A DNA stretch of 64,000 bases from Thermaerobacter marianensis DSM 12885 (GCF_000184705.1 NC_014831.1:2294001-2358000); one strand, 5' to 3'; counted from the stretch's first letter, positions 44,008 to 55,052 are shown. A program made the numbers and translations. The notes: generated by a model not told the origin, from the letters alone.

Positions 44008-46130
44008 ACCCCCGTCGCGATCCAGAGGTTGCCCAGGGCATCCACCGTGACCACCTGGCCCGCATGGACCACCGTGACGGTGGCCGGTTCTTCAATCAAC
44101 ACGGGACCTTCCAGCCGGGCGCCAGGCGGCAGTTGGTCACGGTCGTAGACGGGTACCTGGTGCCAGCCCGAGGCCAGCAGGCAGGCCCGGGACCCCCGCC
44201 GGGCGGCGAGCGTGGCCTCCGCCAGGGCGGCCGCGGTCCACCCCGAGGACGAACCGGCCGATCCGGCCGTCATGCCCCCGGCAGCGGCTTCCCGCCGGCC
44301 CTCGCCGCCCGCCAGCAAGGACTCGGGCACGTTGCGGTGCGAGACCACCACGCCGGTGACGTGCAACCGTACCACTTCGACCGGAGTGTCGAGGCGGAAG
44401 CCGTAGCGGTGGCGGTGGGCGCGGTGGAACCGGTTGATCATGCGCCGCAGGTGGGCGCCGGTCCACGTCCCGGCCGTGGCAGGCACCGTGACGGTGTGCT
44501 CTTGTCCGGCGTAGCGCATGGAGGCCTGGCGGTAGAGCACAGGCCGGCGGACGCCCTCGTGGCGCAGGGCCTCCCGCACCTCCCGCTCCAGCTCGCGCCA
44601 GGTGGCGTTGAGGGCCGGCAGGGAGGCGTCTTCCATGGGCACCACGAGCGTCTGCACCCGGTCGACCCGCAGGTCCGCCATGGCCATGCCCCAAGCGGAA
44701 AAGACCGCCGGGTACCGTGGGATGACCACCTCGGGAATGGACAGTTCCGCGGCCAGGGCGGCGGCATGGGCCGGCCCCGTGCCGCCGAAGGCCACCAGCG
44801 TGAAATCCCGCGGGTCGAGACCGCGCTCGAGGGAGACCAGTCGCAGGGCCTTGGCCATGATCGCCTCCGCCAGCCGGAGGATGCCCAGGGTACAGGCGTC
44901 GCGGTCCAGGCCTAGACGTTGGCCCAGGGCGGTAATGGCGGCGGCCGCCGCGTCGACGTCGAGGGCCAGCTCGCCGCCGAGGTAATTGGCGGCGTTGTAC
45001 CGGCCGGCCACCAGATTGGCGTCGGCCAGGGTCGGCTCGGTGCCGCCGCGTCCGTACGCGACCGGGCCGGGGTCAGCCCCTGCGCTGAGCGGTCCGACCC
45101 GAGCCGCACCGGTGGGATCGACCCAGGCAATGGACCCGCCGCCGGCTCCGACCTCCACGATGTCGACCACCGGCACCTGGACCGGATAGCCCGGCCAGGT
45201 GGGCGTGGCCTCGACACGGTAGTCCGTGCGGATGGCGGGCCGGCCGTCCCGGACCAACGAGGCTTTGGCAGTGGTTCCACCGACGTCGAAGGCAATGATG
45301 TTGGGCCGCCCTAAAAGGCGCCCCAGCATGGCAGCCCCCGTCACGCCGGCCACCGGGCCCGATTCCAGCAGGTGGATCGGTGCAGCCGCGGCCCGGGCGA
45401 AGGGAGCGAGGCCGCCGCCCGACAACATGGCATAGGCCCGGCCGGCCAACCCGCGTTCGCGCAGGTCAGCCTCAAGCTGCTCCAGGTAGCGCCGGCCCAC
45501 CGGCCGAACGTAGGCATTCAGCACCGCCGTGGACGTGCGTTCGTATTCCCGCCACTCGCGGCTTACGTCGGCAGAAGTGCAGACCTCGACCCCTGGCCAC
45601 TCCTCCTCGACCAGGCGAGCAGCGATGCGTTCGTGTTCGGGATTGATGTAGGAGTGCAAAAAGACGATGGCCACGGCCTCCACACCAGCCGCCCGCAGCC
45701 GCCGGGCTGCCGCCCGCACCTCATCGGCCGCCAGGGGCGTGACCACCCGTCCGGTGGCATCGATCCGCTCCGTCACCTCGAGGCGCAGGTGGCGCGGCAC
45801 CAGCGGCTCGGGCTTCACAAAGGCAAAGTTGTACAGGTCGGGCCGGTTCCCCCGGCCGATCTCCAACACGTCACGGAACCCGCGGGTGGTGATCAAGCCG
45901 ACCCGGGCGCCCCGCCGCTGGGTGATGGCATTGATCACGACGGTGGTGCCGTGCACGAAGGTCGCCACGGACGCCAGGTCGATGCCCGACCGGGCCACCA
46001 CCTCCAACGTGCCCTGGCCGAAGTCGGGCGGCGTCGACGGCGCTTTCGCCGTGACCACCTCGCCCGTCTCCCCGTTGACTGCCACCAGGTCGGTGAAGGT
46101 TCCTCCCACGTCCGTGGCCACGCGCCACAC
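44004..46130 (-). CDS. hyuA: Hydantoinase/oxoprolinase subunit A
   Basis: GTG 46130 lies nine bases after GGGGAGG and gives 708 residues, the usual length. It is the ATP-binding subunit of the N-methylhydantoinase/5-oxoprolinase type. Marks: WRVATDVGGTFTDLVAV, FVHGTTVVINAITQRRGARV, TTRGFRDVLEIGRGNRPD, FDVGGTTAKASLV and VEVGAGGGSIAWVD. A HyuA C-terminal domain contains LEGPVLIEEPATVTVV. Co-translated with hyuB. Its place directly after the peptide ABC transporter suggests that the imported compound is its substrate. Confidence 0.95.
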   Translation of the reverse strand: MWRVATDVGGTFTDLVAVNGETGEVVTAKAPSTPPDFGQGTLEVVARSGIDLASVATFVHGTTVVINAITQRRGARVGLITTRGFRDVLEIGRGNRPDLYNFAFVKPEPLVPRHLRLEVTERIDATGRVVTPLAADEVRAAARRLRAAGVEAVAIVFLHSYINPEHERIAARLVEEEWPGVEVCTSADVSREWREYERTSTAVLNAYVRPVGRRYLEQLEADLRERGLAGRAYAMLSGGGLAPFARAAAAPIHLLESGPVAGVTGAAMLGRLLGRPNIIAFDVGGTTAKASLVRDGRPAIRTDYRVEATPTWPGYPVQVPVVDIVEVGAGGGSIAWVDPTGAARVGPLSAGADPGPVAYGRGGTEPTLADANLVAGRYNAANYLGGELALDVDAAAAAITALGQRLGLDRDACTLGILRLAEAIMAKALRLVSLERGLDPRDFTLVAFGGTGPAHAAALAAELSIPEVVIPRYPAVFSAWGMAMADLRVDRVQTLVVPMEDASLPALNATWRELEREVREALRHEGVRRPVLYRQASMRYAGQEHTVTVPATAGTWTGAHLRRMINRFHRAHRHRYGFRLDTPVEVVRLHVTGVVVSHRNVPESLLAGGEGRREAAAGGMTAGSAGSSSGWTAAALAEATLAARRGSRACLLASGWHQVPVYDRDQLPPGARLEGPVLIEEPATVTVVHAGQVVTVDALGNLWIATGV

Positions 46131-46231
46131 CCTCACATTCCTCCCCTTGGGGAACCTGGCCGCACCCGCCGATCCGGCTGCGTCCCCTGCCTGATCATCA
46201 ATTCGCCCACCGGTTCTGCCGTCGGTTGCGG

Positions 46232-47333
46232 TCAAAACGTGTCCGCGAAATGGCAGGCGACCTTGTGGCTTGCCGTGCCGTCAAGGGACCGTAAAGCGGG
46301 AGCCTCTTCCATGCATCTTGGACGGGCGAAGGGGCACCGGTGGACAAACCGGCACCCGGTTGCCGCCCTCGAGTCATCGCCCTGGGTCACGCGACCCGGC
46401 GATGCCCCGCGGTGAAGCCCCCCTGGTACACCCGCCACCTCCGCTGCAGCAGTCCTCGGTATACCCGGTGCCGTAGCCGCTGCCTCACGGGGCCCGGGCA
46501 CGCCGCCACGCCCTGCCCACGGCCCCCGGTGCCGGGCAGCCAGCAAGGTGCGGGTATAGGGGTGGCGCGGCTGGGAGAAGAGCTCGGTCACCGGGGCCTC
46601 TTCGACCACCACTCCGCGGTACATCACCACCAGGCGATCGCAGAGGTACTCCAGCACCCGCAGGTCGTGGGAGATGAACAGGTATGTCAAGCCATGCCGG
46701 TCCCGCAGGACCTCCAGCAGCTGCAGGATTTGAGCTTGAATGGAAACATCGAGGGCCGAGGTGGGTTCGTCCAGGATGAGCAGGCGCGGCTCCACCGACA
46801 GGGCGCGGGCAATGCCCACCCTTTGCCGCTGGCCTCCCGAAAGCTCGTGGGGGTAGCGGGCTGCAAACGTGGCTGGCAACCCCACCTGTTCCAGCAAGGC
46901 CTCCGCTGCCCGCCGTCGCTCCATCCGGTTCATGGCGCGATGGGCGGCCAGCGGTTCGGTCACGGCTTCGCCGATCCGCTGGCGCGGGTTCAGCGACCAC
47001 CAGGGGTCCTGAAAGACCATCTGGGCCCGCTGCCGCCACCGGCGCAGGGGTTCCCCCGACAGGGCGGTGACCTCCGTCCCTTCCATCCACACCGATCCCG
47101 CGGTGGGTTCGATCAAGCGGAGGATGAGACGGGCCAGGGTGGACTTGCCCGAACCCGATTCACCGGCAATGCCCACGGTCTCTCCCGCCCGGGGCACCAC
47201 CAGGTCGACGCCGTCCACGGCCCGGAACGCGGTCGCCCCACCGTTTGGCGCTCGGTGGCGGAGGCCGAAGCGCCCGCCGCTGCGAACGGGAAATTCTTTG
47301 ACCAAGCCCCGTACCTCAAGGAAAGCAGGGGTC

Positions 47334-47341
<8 letters not shown>
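46232..47341 (-). CDS. Dipeptide-type ABC transporter ATPase (DppF/OppF-like)
   Basis: GTG 47341 lies nine bases after GGAGGGGG and overlaps the upstream ATPase gene by eight bases, giving 369 residues. Walker A is GESGSGKST, the Q-loop region is MVFQDPWWSLNPRQ, the signature LSGGQRQRVGIARAL and Walker B LLILDEPTSALD. The oligopeptide-transporter C-terminal cysteine region is present (CRFVHRCPFARPRC and a last Cys in VACHFA). A ~60-residue Ala/Gly-rich insert splits that domain from the ATPase core. Confidence 0.95.
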
Positions 47342-48305
<964 letters not shown>

Positions 48306-48433
48306 GGGCCCGTCCTCCTCCCAACCGGTGCCCCTGCCCCCAGCGCGGCTCCCTGGCGCAGCCAAGGGCTCCCGTCGGCTCCCGCCCCTGTCGAACCGGC
48401 CCAGCGACCCTCACCCCGGCCGGCACCTTTACA

Positions 48434-49279
48434 TCACAGCACGCGCCGCACGCCTTTGGGATCCAATGCCTCCCGCAACCCGTCGCCCAGCAGGTTGAAG
48501 GCGAGGACCGTCAGAAAGATGGCCAACCCCGGAAAGGTGACGTACCAGGGATGGTCCAGGAAAAAGGTCCGGCCGGTGCTGATCATAAGCCCCCACTCAG
48601 GCTGGGGCGGTTGGGCGCCCAAGCCAAGGAACGACAAGGCGGCAAAGGTCAGGATCACGGAGCCGAAATCGAGGGACGCCTGCACCACCACCGGCACCCA
48701 GGCATTGGGAAGAATGTGCCGGGCGATGATGGCCAGCGGCCGTACGCCCGCAGCGCGGGCCGCCTCGACGAAGGGCCGCTCCCGCAAGCTGACCGCCTCG
48801 CCGCGCACCAGCCGGGTGTACCAGGGCCACCACGACAAGGCGATGGCCAGGGTCGCGCTGTTCACCGACGGTTCCAGCATGGCGGCGAAGACGATGGCCA
48901 GCAGAAGGGGCGGGAAGCTGAGGAAGATGTCGGTGACCCGCATGATGCCTTCGTCCAACCAGCCGCCGGCATACCCCGCCAACGCCCCCAGAGGCACCCC
49001 GATGAGTACCGCCAAGCTGATGGCCAGAAGGCCCGCCCGTAGGGACAGCCGGGCGCCGAAGAGGATGCGGGACAACAGATCACGCCCTAAATCGTCCGTT
49101 CCGAGCCAGTGCCGGGCGCTGGGCGGCTCCAGCCGCTGGTCGGGATGGACCGCGTCCCCAGCGTCGGCAGGATAGGGAGCCAGCACCGGGGCCAGCAGCG
49201 CCGCCGCCAGCAAAAGCAGGGCCAGCACGAGGCCCGCGGCCGTCAGCGGGTTCTTCCATAACTGACGCCAGGCCGCCAT
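48434..49279 (-). CDS. Dipeptide-type ABC permease (DppC-like)
   Basis: ATG 49279 follows GGAGGAGGGAAG and gives 281 residues. The DppC mark HWLGTDDLGRDLLSRILFGAR appears near residue 60. Six helices are predicted, and the EAA loop reads VEAARAAGVRPLAIIARHILPN. It ends with FNLLGDGLREALDPK, as is usual for the family. Confidence 0.96.
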   Translation of the reverse strand: MAAWRQLWKNPLTAAGLVLALLLLAAALLAPVLAPYPADAGDAVHPDQRLEPPSARHWLGTDDLGRDLLSRILFGARLSLRAGLLAISLAVLIGVPLGALAGYAGGWLDEGIMRVTDIFLSFPPLLLAIVFAAMLEPSVNSATLAIALSWWPWYTRLVRGEAVSLRERPFVEAARAAGVRPLAIIARHILPNAWVPVVVQASLDFGSVILTFAALSFLGLGAQPPQPEWGLMISTGRTFFLDHPWYVTFPGLAIFLTVLAFNLLGDGLREALDPKGVRRVL

Positions 49280-49395
49280 CCCGACTTCCCTCCTCCCTGC
49301 CCGCACGGCGCAAGCCGTCACCGCGGCGCAGCACGATGTGCAACCTGCCTCCACCGCGCCACCGGCCCCACCTGGCACCAACCCGGTTGGCGGGG

Positions 49396-50433
49396 TTAGC
49401 GCAGCGCGATGCGCGGGTCGAGCCACGCCTGCAGCACATCGACCACGAGATTGAGCATGACGTAGGCGGTCGCCACCAGGATGGTGACGCCCATGATGGC
49501 GGGGTAATCCCCGGCCACCAAGGCGTTGGCGGCGTAGCGGCCCAGACCCGGCCATCCAAAGACGGCCTCGACCAGGAAGGCCCCCGTTAAGGAGTAACCG
49601 AAGGACAAGCCCACCACCGTGAGCACCGGTCCCAGGGCGGGCTTAAGGGCGTAGCGAAAGAGGATGGTCCCCTCGCCCACCCCCAGCGCTCGAGCGTTGC
49701 GGATGTGGTCTTCCGCGAGGACCTCCGCCAGCGACGCCCGCACCATCCGCATCACCAAGCCGATGGGATAGGCGGCCAGGGCCACGGCCGGCAGCACCAG
49801 GTGCCGGCCCGCTTCGACCACCAGCGCCCAGTCCCCGACCAGTAAACCGTCCAGCACGTAAGCCCCGGTGATCACCCGCACCGGATGAACCAGCTGGAAG
49901 GTGGTATCCAGTCGTCCCTGCAGGGGGAACCAGCCCAGTTGCCGGAAGAAGACGAGCTGCAACAACAGGGCCAACCAGAACGTAGGCATCGAAACTCCGG
50001 CGATGGCCCCGAGGCGCGACAGGTGGTCGGGAAGCCGATCGCGATACCGCGCCCCCACCACGCCCAGGGGAACCCCCACCAGGAAGGCCAGCAGGGTGCT
50101 GGCCACCACCAGCTCTAAGGTGGGAGGGAGGTAGGCCATGAGGTCGGACAGCACAGGTTGGTGGGTGACCACCGCCGTTCCCCAATCGCCCCGCAGCAAC
50201 CGGGCCACGTAGTCGACATACTGAACCGGTACCGGCCGGTCAAGGCCGAGTTCTTCCCGCGCCCGGGCGATCTGTTCGGCTGTGGCGTGGGGACCGACCC
50301 AGCGGGCGGCTGGGTCGGCGGGGATGACCTGGGCCGCGAGAAAGGTCACCACCGTCACCCCCGCCAAAACGCCGACGGCCAGGACCAGCCGCCTTACGAT
50401 GTATCGCCAGAACGCGATGCCCAAAAGGCCCAC
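49396..50433 (-). CDS. Dipeptide-type ABC permease (DppB-like)
   Basis: The protein has 345 residues from GTG 50433. It begins with a helix (LVLAVGVLAGVTVVTFLAA), followed by LGLDRPVPVQYVDYVARLLRGDWG, typical of DppB. The EAA loop reads RNARALGVGEGTILFRYALKPAL, and the end is MLNLVVDVLQAWLDPRI. It pairs with the DppC-like permease encoded 116 bases downstream. Confidence 0.96.
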   Translation of the reverse strand: MGLLGIAFWRYIVRRLVLAVGVLAGVTVVTFLAAQVIPADPAARWVGPHATAEQIARAREELGLDRPVPVQYVDYVARLLRGDWGTAVVTHQPVLSDLMAYLPPTLELVVASTLLAFLVGVPLGVVGARYRDRLPDHLSRLGAIAGVSMPTFWLALLLQLVFFRQLGWFPLQGRLDTTFQLVHPVRVITGAYVLDGLLVGDWALVVEAGRHLVLPAVALAAYPIGLVMRMVRASLAEVLAEDHIRNARALGVGEGTILFRYALKPALGPVLTVVGLSFGYSLTGAFLVEAVFGWPGLGRYAANALVAGDYPAIMGVTILVATAYVMLNLVVDVLQAWLDPRIALR

Positions 50434-50512
50434 CCGCCTGCCTGGACGATCTTGATTCGGGCATTTTCAGCCCGTTTGCGAAGTTCGCTCGACCCCACCT
50501 GCTCGGTCGCAC

Positions 50513-52189
50513 CTACTCGCGGTAGACGTCGTACCAGAAGACCACGTTGGGGTACGCCGGGTTGTCCACGTAGCCTTTCAGCGAACGCTTCTTGACCCGG
50601 GCGTACTGCAGGTCGTAGATAGGGATGACCGGTACGTCATCAAACAGGATCTGGTCCGCCTGCCGGTACAACGCCACCGCCCGGTCGCGATCCGTCGCCG
50701 CCACCTTCGCCGCCTCGTCAATCAGCTGGTCGAAGCGGGGGTTCCGGTAGTAGGACAGGTTGAAGACGATCTCGTCTTCCGAGTGGAACATGTTCCGGAA
50801 GAAGGTATCCGGGGTCGGGTACTCCGGCCACCAGTAGAACAGCAGGATGTCTTGCCGCTGCTCCGGCTGGGGGGACTTGGCCAGGTCCCATTGTGCCTCC
50901 CACGGCATGCCCCGGACCTCGACTTCAACGCCCAGGCTGCGCAGGTTGGCGGCATAGAGTTCAGCGATCTGACGCTGGGCATCGTCCCCCGAGGTATAGG
51001 TGATGAGCAGCTTGTGGTCGATGCCGCCGGCCTGTTCCAGGAGCTGGCGCGCCTTATCCAGGTCCTGGCTACGCGTGGGCAGGTCGGCGGAGTGGCCCCA
51101 CAGGCCGGCGGGAACGACGCCCCGGGCCTGGGTGGCGTAGCCCGCCGCCACGTCCTGCACCGCCGCCTCGTAGGGGAAGGCCCAAGCCAACGCTTCCCGG
51201 ACCTGACGGTCCTTAAGCTTCTCGGTGTTCAACAGGGCGAGAAGGTTCTGATAGGACGGCGCGGTCACCACTTCGACCTGGGGGTGGTTGGCCAGCGCCT
51301 CCAGACTATCGAAGGGAAGCTGGTTGACGAAGTCGGCCTCGCCCGCTTCCACCGCCTGCCGGCGGGTGCCGGGGTCCTCGATAGTCCGGAACACGATGTG
51401 GCGGAAATGCTTACCGTCCCAACCCTGCCAGTAGTCGTCGAAACGGGTTAGGACCAGGTCCCCACCCTTGGTCCACGACTGCACGGTATAGGGACCGGTA
51501 CCCGCATCGTGCCCGGCGTTGAACCATTCCTCGCCGCCCTGGGACTCCGCGTAGTCCGCGTCGTAGATGAAGGCCCCGTACCCGGCCGCAGCGATCAGAT
51601 CCAGGGGCGCCGGGTACTTCAGGTGGAACACCACGGTGTATTTGTCCTTGGCCTCGATGCGGTCCACCGGCGCCCAGATGAACGATGCGCCCCGACCGCG
51701 CCGGATCGTCCGCTCGATGGCCTTTTTCACGTGTTCCGCCGTCATCTCGGCTCCCGAACCGTGAAACTTCACCCCCTGCCGGAGGTGAAAGGTCCAGGTC
51801 AGGCCGTCGGGCGAGCTCTCCCACGACGTCGCCAGGAGGGGCTTCACGGTGCCGTCCGGCTGTGCCCGCACCAGGGTTTCGTACATGTTGTTCATGGCGA
51901 TGATCTCATTGGAGAAGCTGTCGGCAGGGTCCCAAAACACCATGACCTCCGACGAGCTGGCGTAGACGGCCACATCGTTGGCGCCATCACCGCCCGCACC
52001 CGCTGTGTCTTGGCCCTGCCCCGCCGGATTACCGCCGCAGCCCCCGGCGAAGACGGCCACTGTGGCCAGTGCAGCCACCACAGAGGCCCACCGCCGGCGC
52101 ACTCCCCGCCGAACCCCCGGGTACTGGCGACCGGCCGGTTCGCGGGCCGCAAGGCGAGCTTTCGGGACCGAATCACCCCACAGCGCCAC
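50513..52189 (-). CDS. Family 5 extracellular solute-binding lipoprotein
   Basis: GTG 52189 lies six bases after GGAGGG and gives 558 residues. A long basic n-region precedes the signal helix (ASVVAALATVAVFAGGC), where the lipobox cysteine is about residue 51. The family-5 (dipeptide/nickel) core follows: NNMYETLVRAQPDGTVKPLL, LATSWESSPDGLTWTFHLR, VKFHGSGAEMTAEHVKKAI, DAGTGPYTVQSW and a C-terminal VPVIPIYDLQYARVK. It captures the ligand outside the cell and starts the Dpp-Hyu operon. Confidence 0.94.
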   Translation of the reverse strand: MALWGDSVPKARLAAREPAGRQYPGVRRGVRRRWASVVAALATVAVFAGGCGGNPAGQGQDTAGAGGDGANDVAVYASSSEVMVFWDPADSFSNEIIAMNNMYETLVRAQPDGTVKPLLATSWESSPDGLTWTFHLRQGVKFHGSGAEMTAEHVKKAIERTIRRGRGASFIWAPVDRIEAKDKYTVVFHLKYPAPLDLIAAAGYGAFIYDADYAESQGGEEWFNAGHDAGTGPYTVQSWTKGGDLVLTRFDDYWQGWDGKHFRHIVFRTIEDPGTRRQAVEAGEADFVNQLPFDSLEALANHPQVEVVTAPSYQNLLALLNTEKLKDRQVREALAWAFPYEAAVQDVAAGYATQARGVVPAGLWGHSADLPTRSQDLDKARQLLEQAGGIDHKLLITYTSGDDAQRQIAELYAANLRSLGVEVEVRGMPWEAQWDLAKSPQPEQRQDILLFYWWPEYPTPDTFFRNMFHSEDEIVFNLSYYRNPRFDQLIDEAAKVAATDRDRAVALYRQADQILFDDVPVIPIYDLQYARVKKRSLKGYVDNPAYPNVVFWYDVYRE

Positions 52190-52291
52190 CGGGCTCCCTC
52201 CCCTGCGAGCCGGGGCCGGTCTGCGTCGCCCCGACCCGGTGTATGGCCATGGTGATTCGATGCCCGGGCGACGAGTCCTGCCGCAGCGGAC

Positions 52292-52322
52292 AAAAAAATG
52301 CGCTTTGGATGCAACAAAGCGC
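52292..52322 (-). terminator. Rho-independent terminator between bcp and the Dpp operon
   Basis: Read on the - strand, GCGCTTTG and CAAAGCGC form a perfect eight-pair stem around seven bases, followed by one A and seven T. It lies 127 bases after the bcp stop and 100 bases before the binding-protein start, so it separates the two transcripts. It is the clearest intrinsic terminator in the window. Confidence 0.9.
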
Positions 52323-52449
52323 CACCAAAATTCGGTAGGGAACAGACACGCGGCCGCCCGCGCCAGCGCACCGTGGGGTGGTGACGGCGTCGAGATCCGG
52401 TCCCTTCCCAGGGTGAGTCGGCCGCCGGGTGACCGCATGCCCGCCGGCT

Positions 52450-52920
52450 TCATCGGCCAAGTTGCGCTCGCAGAACCTCCAGCGCCTTCTCGGCGTGCCG
52501 GCTGGCCGGGATCCCCCGCAGCACATCGAGAACCCGCCCGTCGGGCCCGATCACGAACGTCACCCGGTCGAGCAGGGGGACGAACCGGCCGATGACCGGC
52601 AGGTCCCGCCGCACCCCGTACGCGGCGGCCAGGCGCCGGTCGGGGTCCGAAATGAGCCGGAAGGGCAGGCGATGCCACTGGCGGAATCGGCGGTGGGTTG
52701 CGGGCAGGTCCGGGCTGACGCCCAGCACCACGGCCCCCAGGGCTTCCAGGTCGGCATAGCGGTCGCGGAAGTGGCAGGCTTCCGCCGTGCACCCGGGCGT
52801 ATGGTCTTTAGGATAGAAGTACAGGACCACGGGCCTTCCCCGGAAGTCCGCGAGGCGAACCAGCCGGCCCGCATCGTCGACGGCGGTGAAGTCGGGGGCG
52901 GGGTCACCCGGGGTGAGCAT
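52450..52920 (-). CDS. bcp: Bcp-type peroxiredoxin
   Basis: The protein has 156 residues from ATG 52920 behind AGGAGAGG. Bcp/PrxQ proteins reduce hydroperoxides using a reactive cysteine. The start (PGDPAPDFTAVDDAGR) and the active site YPKDHTPGCTAEAC are clear: peroxidatic Cys near residue 44 and the resolving Cys five residues on. VLGVSPDLPATHRRF and VTFVIGPDGRVLDV complete the thioredoxin-like fold. The length is normal. Confidence 0.95.
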   Translation of the reverse strand: MLTPGDPAPDFTAVDDAGRLVRLADFRGRPVVLYFYPKDHTPGCTAEACHFRDRYADLEALGAVVLGVSPDLPATHRRFRQWHRLPFRLISDPDRRLAAAYGVRRDLPVIGRFVPLLDRVTFVIGPDGRVLDVLRGIPASRHAEKALEVLRAQLGR

Positions 52921-53169
52921 GGGGATCCTCTCCTGGATTCACTTGGACCGAAGGACGGGTACCACTTCGGGGCACACCATGGCGAGATGCAAATGGCGGG
53001 CACAGGTTCCGCCTTCCCGGATCGTAACCCGTCCGGGCACAGGGAGCCCCCGTCGATCCAGCGGTCCATGAACCGGCGGTAACCGGTACACCCGGCCGAG
53101 GGGCCGTCTTTGTCCGACCTCGGCTCGGCCATCGTGTGGTCCGAAGCGCCATGTCGTTCTGGACATCAT

Positions 53170-53183
53170 GGTGTCATGACACC
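53170..53183. repeat. 14 bp perfect palindrome
   Basis: GGTGTCATGACACC is a perfect palindrome that overlaps the stop codon of the small membrane-protein gene, about 250 bases upstream of bcp. It could be a regulator-binding site, but no promoter was recognised beside it. Confidence 0.4.
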
Positions 53184-53401
53184 GTCAGCACCGCGATGAC
53201 GACGTTCACAAGAACGAGGATGATGGCCGCGGCTATAAGCGCCAGGGGCGTCGCCACCACCCACCACAGGACCCCACGGCCGCCGCGGTTCCCGCCCGGT
53301 GACAGCCGGGCGGCCGCAACCAGCCCGAGGCCGGCCACCGCAAGCCACAGGGTTAGCCACACTAGCGGTCCGCCCGGCGCAGCATAGGATACGGACATCA
53401 T
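53174..53401 (-). CDS. Small two-helix membrane protein
   Basis: ATG 53401 lies six bases after GGAGG and gives 75 residues. Two helices are visible: LVWLTLWLAVAGLGLVAAA and LWWVVATPLALIAAAIILVLVNVVIAVL, with a basic Gly/Arg loop between. No family recognised. It is upstream of bcp on the same strand but with a 250-base gap. Confidence 0.6.
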   Translation of the reverse strand: MMSVSYAAPGGPLVWLTLWLAVAGLGLVAAARLSPGGNRGGRGVLWWVVATPLALIAAAIILVLVNVVIAVLTVS

Positions 53402-53615
53402 CCCCCGCCTCCTTCGTCCGTGATTCCGCACAACGACCCTTTTCTTCGACCGCCCGTTTCCTAGTGATTGGTCGATGCGATCCGCTCACACCCTTTCCCT
53501 GCGGGCGACGCACACCCCCTTGCGGACCCCTGCCATGCAGGGGACACTAGCCCCTGGGCAGTGGACCCGCGCCGATCTGGTCCTGGACATGACGGTCCCG
53601 CCCGTAGTCACCTCC

Positions 53616-54362
53616 TTACCCGCCCTGCCCCTCGACGCGCCGCAGCAGCCCCTCAAGGTCCGGCCAGCCGTATCCCCACTCCTCCAGCTTCACCCCGCCG
53701 ATCTCGATGGTCCGGCTGCGGACGAGGACTCCGCCCAGGGACTCGTAGAAACGGCGGTATGGGTTCTGCGCCAGCACCCACACCAGCATCGACCCGTGCC
53801 CGCGCCCCAGGAGTTCCCGGACCACGGCCGCCACCAGCCGCCGGCCCACGCCGCGCCCCTGGTACTCCTTCAGCACGTAGATGGCGCCCAGCTCGCCCCG
53901 GAACTCCGGGTGGCCCGATCGCTCCGGGCCGGCGGCGGCAAAGCCTACCACCTGCCCCCGGGTTTCCACGGGAGCGTCTCCCTTCCGGGTCGCTCCCCCT
54001 CGCCGTCCCGGCTCGGCCGACCGGCTCCCGTCCTCCTGCGCAGCCGCCCCGCGTTCCCGGGAGCCCTCGCTGTACCCGGCACCACCGGCCTCCCAGCCCG
54101 CGCCGCCCCCATCTCCCTCCCCAGCACCGCCACCCGGTGGCACCCCGTCCCCATCTACTGCCACCACCACGAAGGACGAACCGTCATCGCCCGCATCGCG
54201 GGCGATGACGTCCTGCCACCACCGGGCCCGGGGTTCCTCCTCCATGGCATCCAGATACGCGTCGGGGATCAGCCCCCGGTAGGTGCTGCGCCACGTGGCC
54301 ACCTGCACCCGGGCGATGCCGGCCGCGTCGGCCGGCATCGCCCGGCGAACGTCGATCCCCAC
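53616..54362 (-). CDS. GNAT N-acetyltransferase with inserted low-complexity segment
   Basis: GTG 54362, about ten bases after GGGGG, gives 248 residues. The GNAT start is VRRAMPADAAGIARVQVATWR with YRGLIPDAYLD. The acetyl-CoA site reads YQGRGVGRRLVAAVVREL, and the end ALNPYRRFYESLGG-like (QNPYRRFYESLGG) is conserved. The fold is split near residues 75-130 by a Gly/Glu/Arg-rich insert, in the usual position between the first strands. Substrate unknown. The insert resembles those in many other proteins here. Confidence 0.85.
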   Translation of the reverse strand: MGIDVRRAMPADAAGIARVQVATWRSTYRGLIPDAYLDAMEEEPRARWWQDVIARDAGDDGSSFVVVAVDGDGVPPGGGAGEGDGGGAGWEAGGAGYSEGSRERGAAAQEDGSRSAEPGRRGGATRKGDAPVETRGQVVGFAAAGPERSGHPEFRGELGAIYVLKEYQGRGVGRRLVAAVVRELLGRGHGSMLVWVLAQNPYRRFYESLGGVLVRSRTIEIGGVKLEEWGYGWPDLEGLLRRVEGQGG

Positions 54363-54619
54363 GGGATGCTTACCCCCATGCTCCAGGCCTCGTGCTCCAG
54401 ACCGCACAGGGCACAAGGTCTCCCGCAGCGTCCAAGGTGTCTCGCGCAGCACGGTGCAGCGCCCTTGAGCGGCCGGGCCCTTGCCGCGTCGCCTACCCCG
54501 CCCGATGCCGTCGCCGTAACGGGCTGCTGCCGTGGCGCTCGGTGGTGTCGCCCACAGGCCTCCATGCCGGTGAGTCGAGCCCCGCGGACAGGATCCCGCG
54601 GGATGGACGGTTTACCGGC

Positions 54620-54985
54620 TTAGATCTGGCCCGTGACCACGGCCACAACCAGCATCCACCCCAGGATGACGACCAACGGCAACGCCGCCAGGGCCGCAGC
54701 GACCCGCACGTCTCCCTTCCTGCGGAGCATCCACACCGCCACGATGGCCAGCACGATGCCGATCGGCGCCACGTACTGAAACCGCGGCGTGGCCGAAAAG
54801 TACACGAGAGGCCCGATGGTGAACAGGGCGGCCGCGTAGACCCACCCGACCCGACGGGTGACGAGTCCCACCACCGCGCACCCGATGGTGAGGATCCATC
54901 CCGGGATCCCGAGGACGGCACCCAGGATCAGAGCGTCCAACGCCTCCAGCAGCACCTGCCCCGCCCCCTTCCCAAGGCCGGCCAT
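54620..54985 (-). CDS. Small multi-pass membrane protein
   Basis: ATG 54985 follows GGATGAGG and gives 121 residues. Four hydrophobic segments: ALILGAVLGIPGWILTIGCAVVG, VYAAALFTIGPLVYFS, YVAPIGIVLAIVAVWML and AALAALPLVVILGWMLVVAVV. No family recognised. Upstream lies the anti-sigma gene on the same strand. Confidence 0.65.
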   Translation of the reverse strand: MAGLGKGAGQVLLEALDALILGAVLGIPGWILTIGCAVVGLVTRRVGWVYAAALFTIGPLVYFSATPRFQYVAPIGIVLAIVAVWMLRRKGDVRVAAALAALPLVVILGWMLVVAVVTGQI

Positions 54986-55052
54986 CACACCTCATCCAGA
55001 TCATACCACCGTCCCGTCCTCCATTGCCGTCCTGCCTTCGTGACCGGCCTCC

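Noticed and set aside
52190-52792. N-terminal extension of the binding protein to 759 residues
   Set aside because: It would read through the bcp terminator and place the signal peptide internally.
53527-53543. Terminator before the small membrane-protein gene
   Set aside because: CCCCTGC-cat-GCAGGGG forms a short stem, but there is no T-tract, and the three-base loop is tight; too weak to call.
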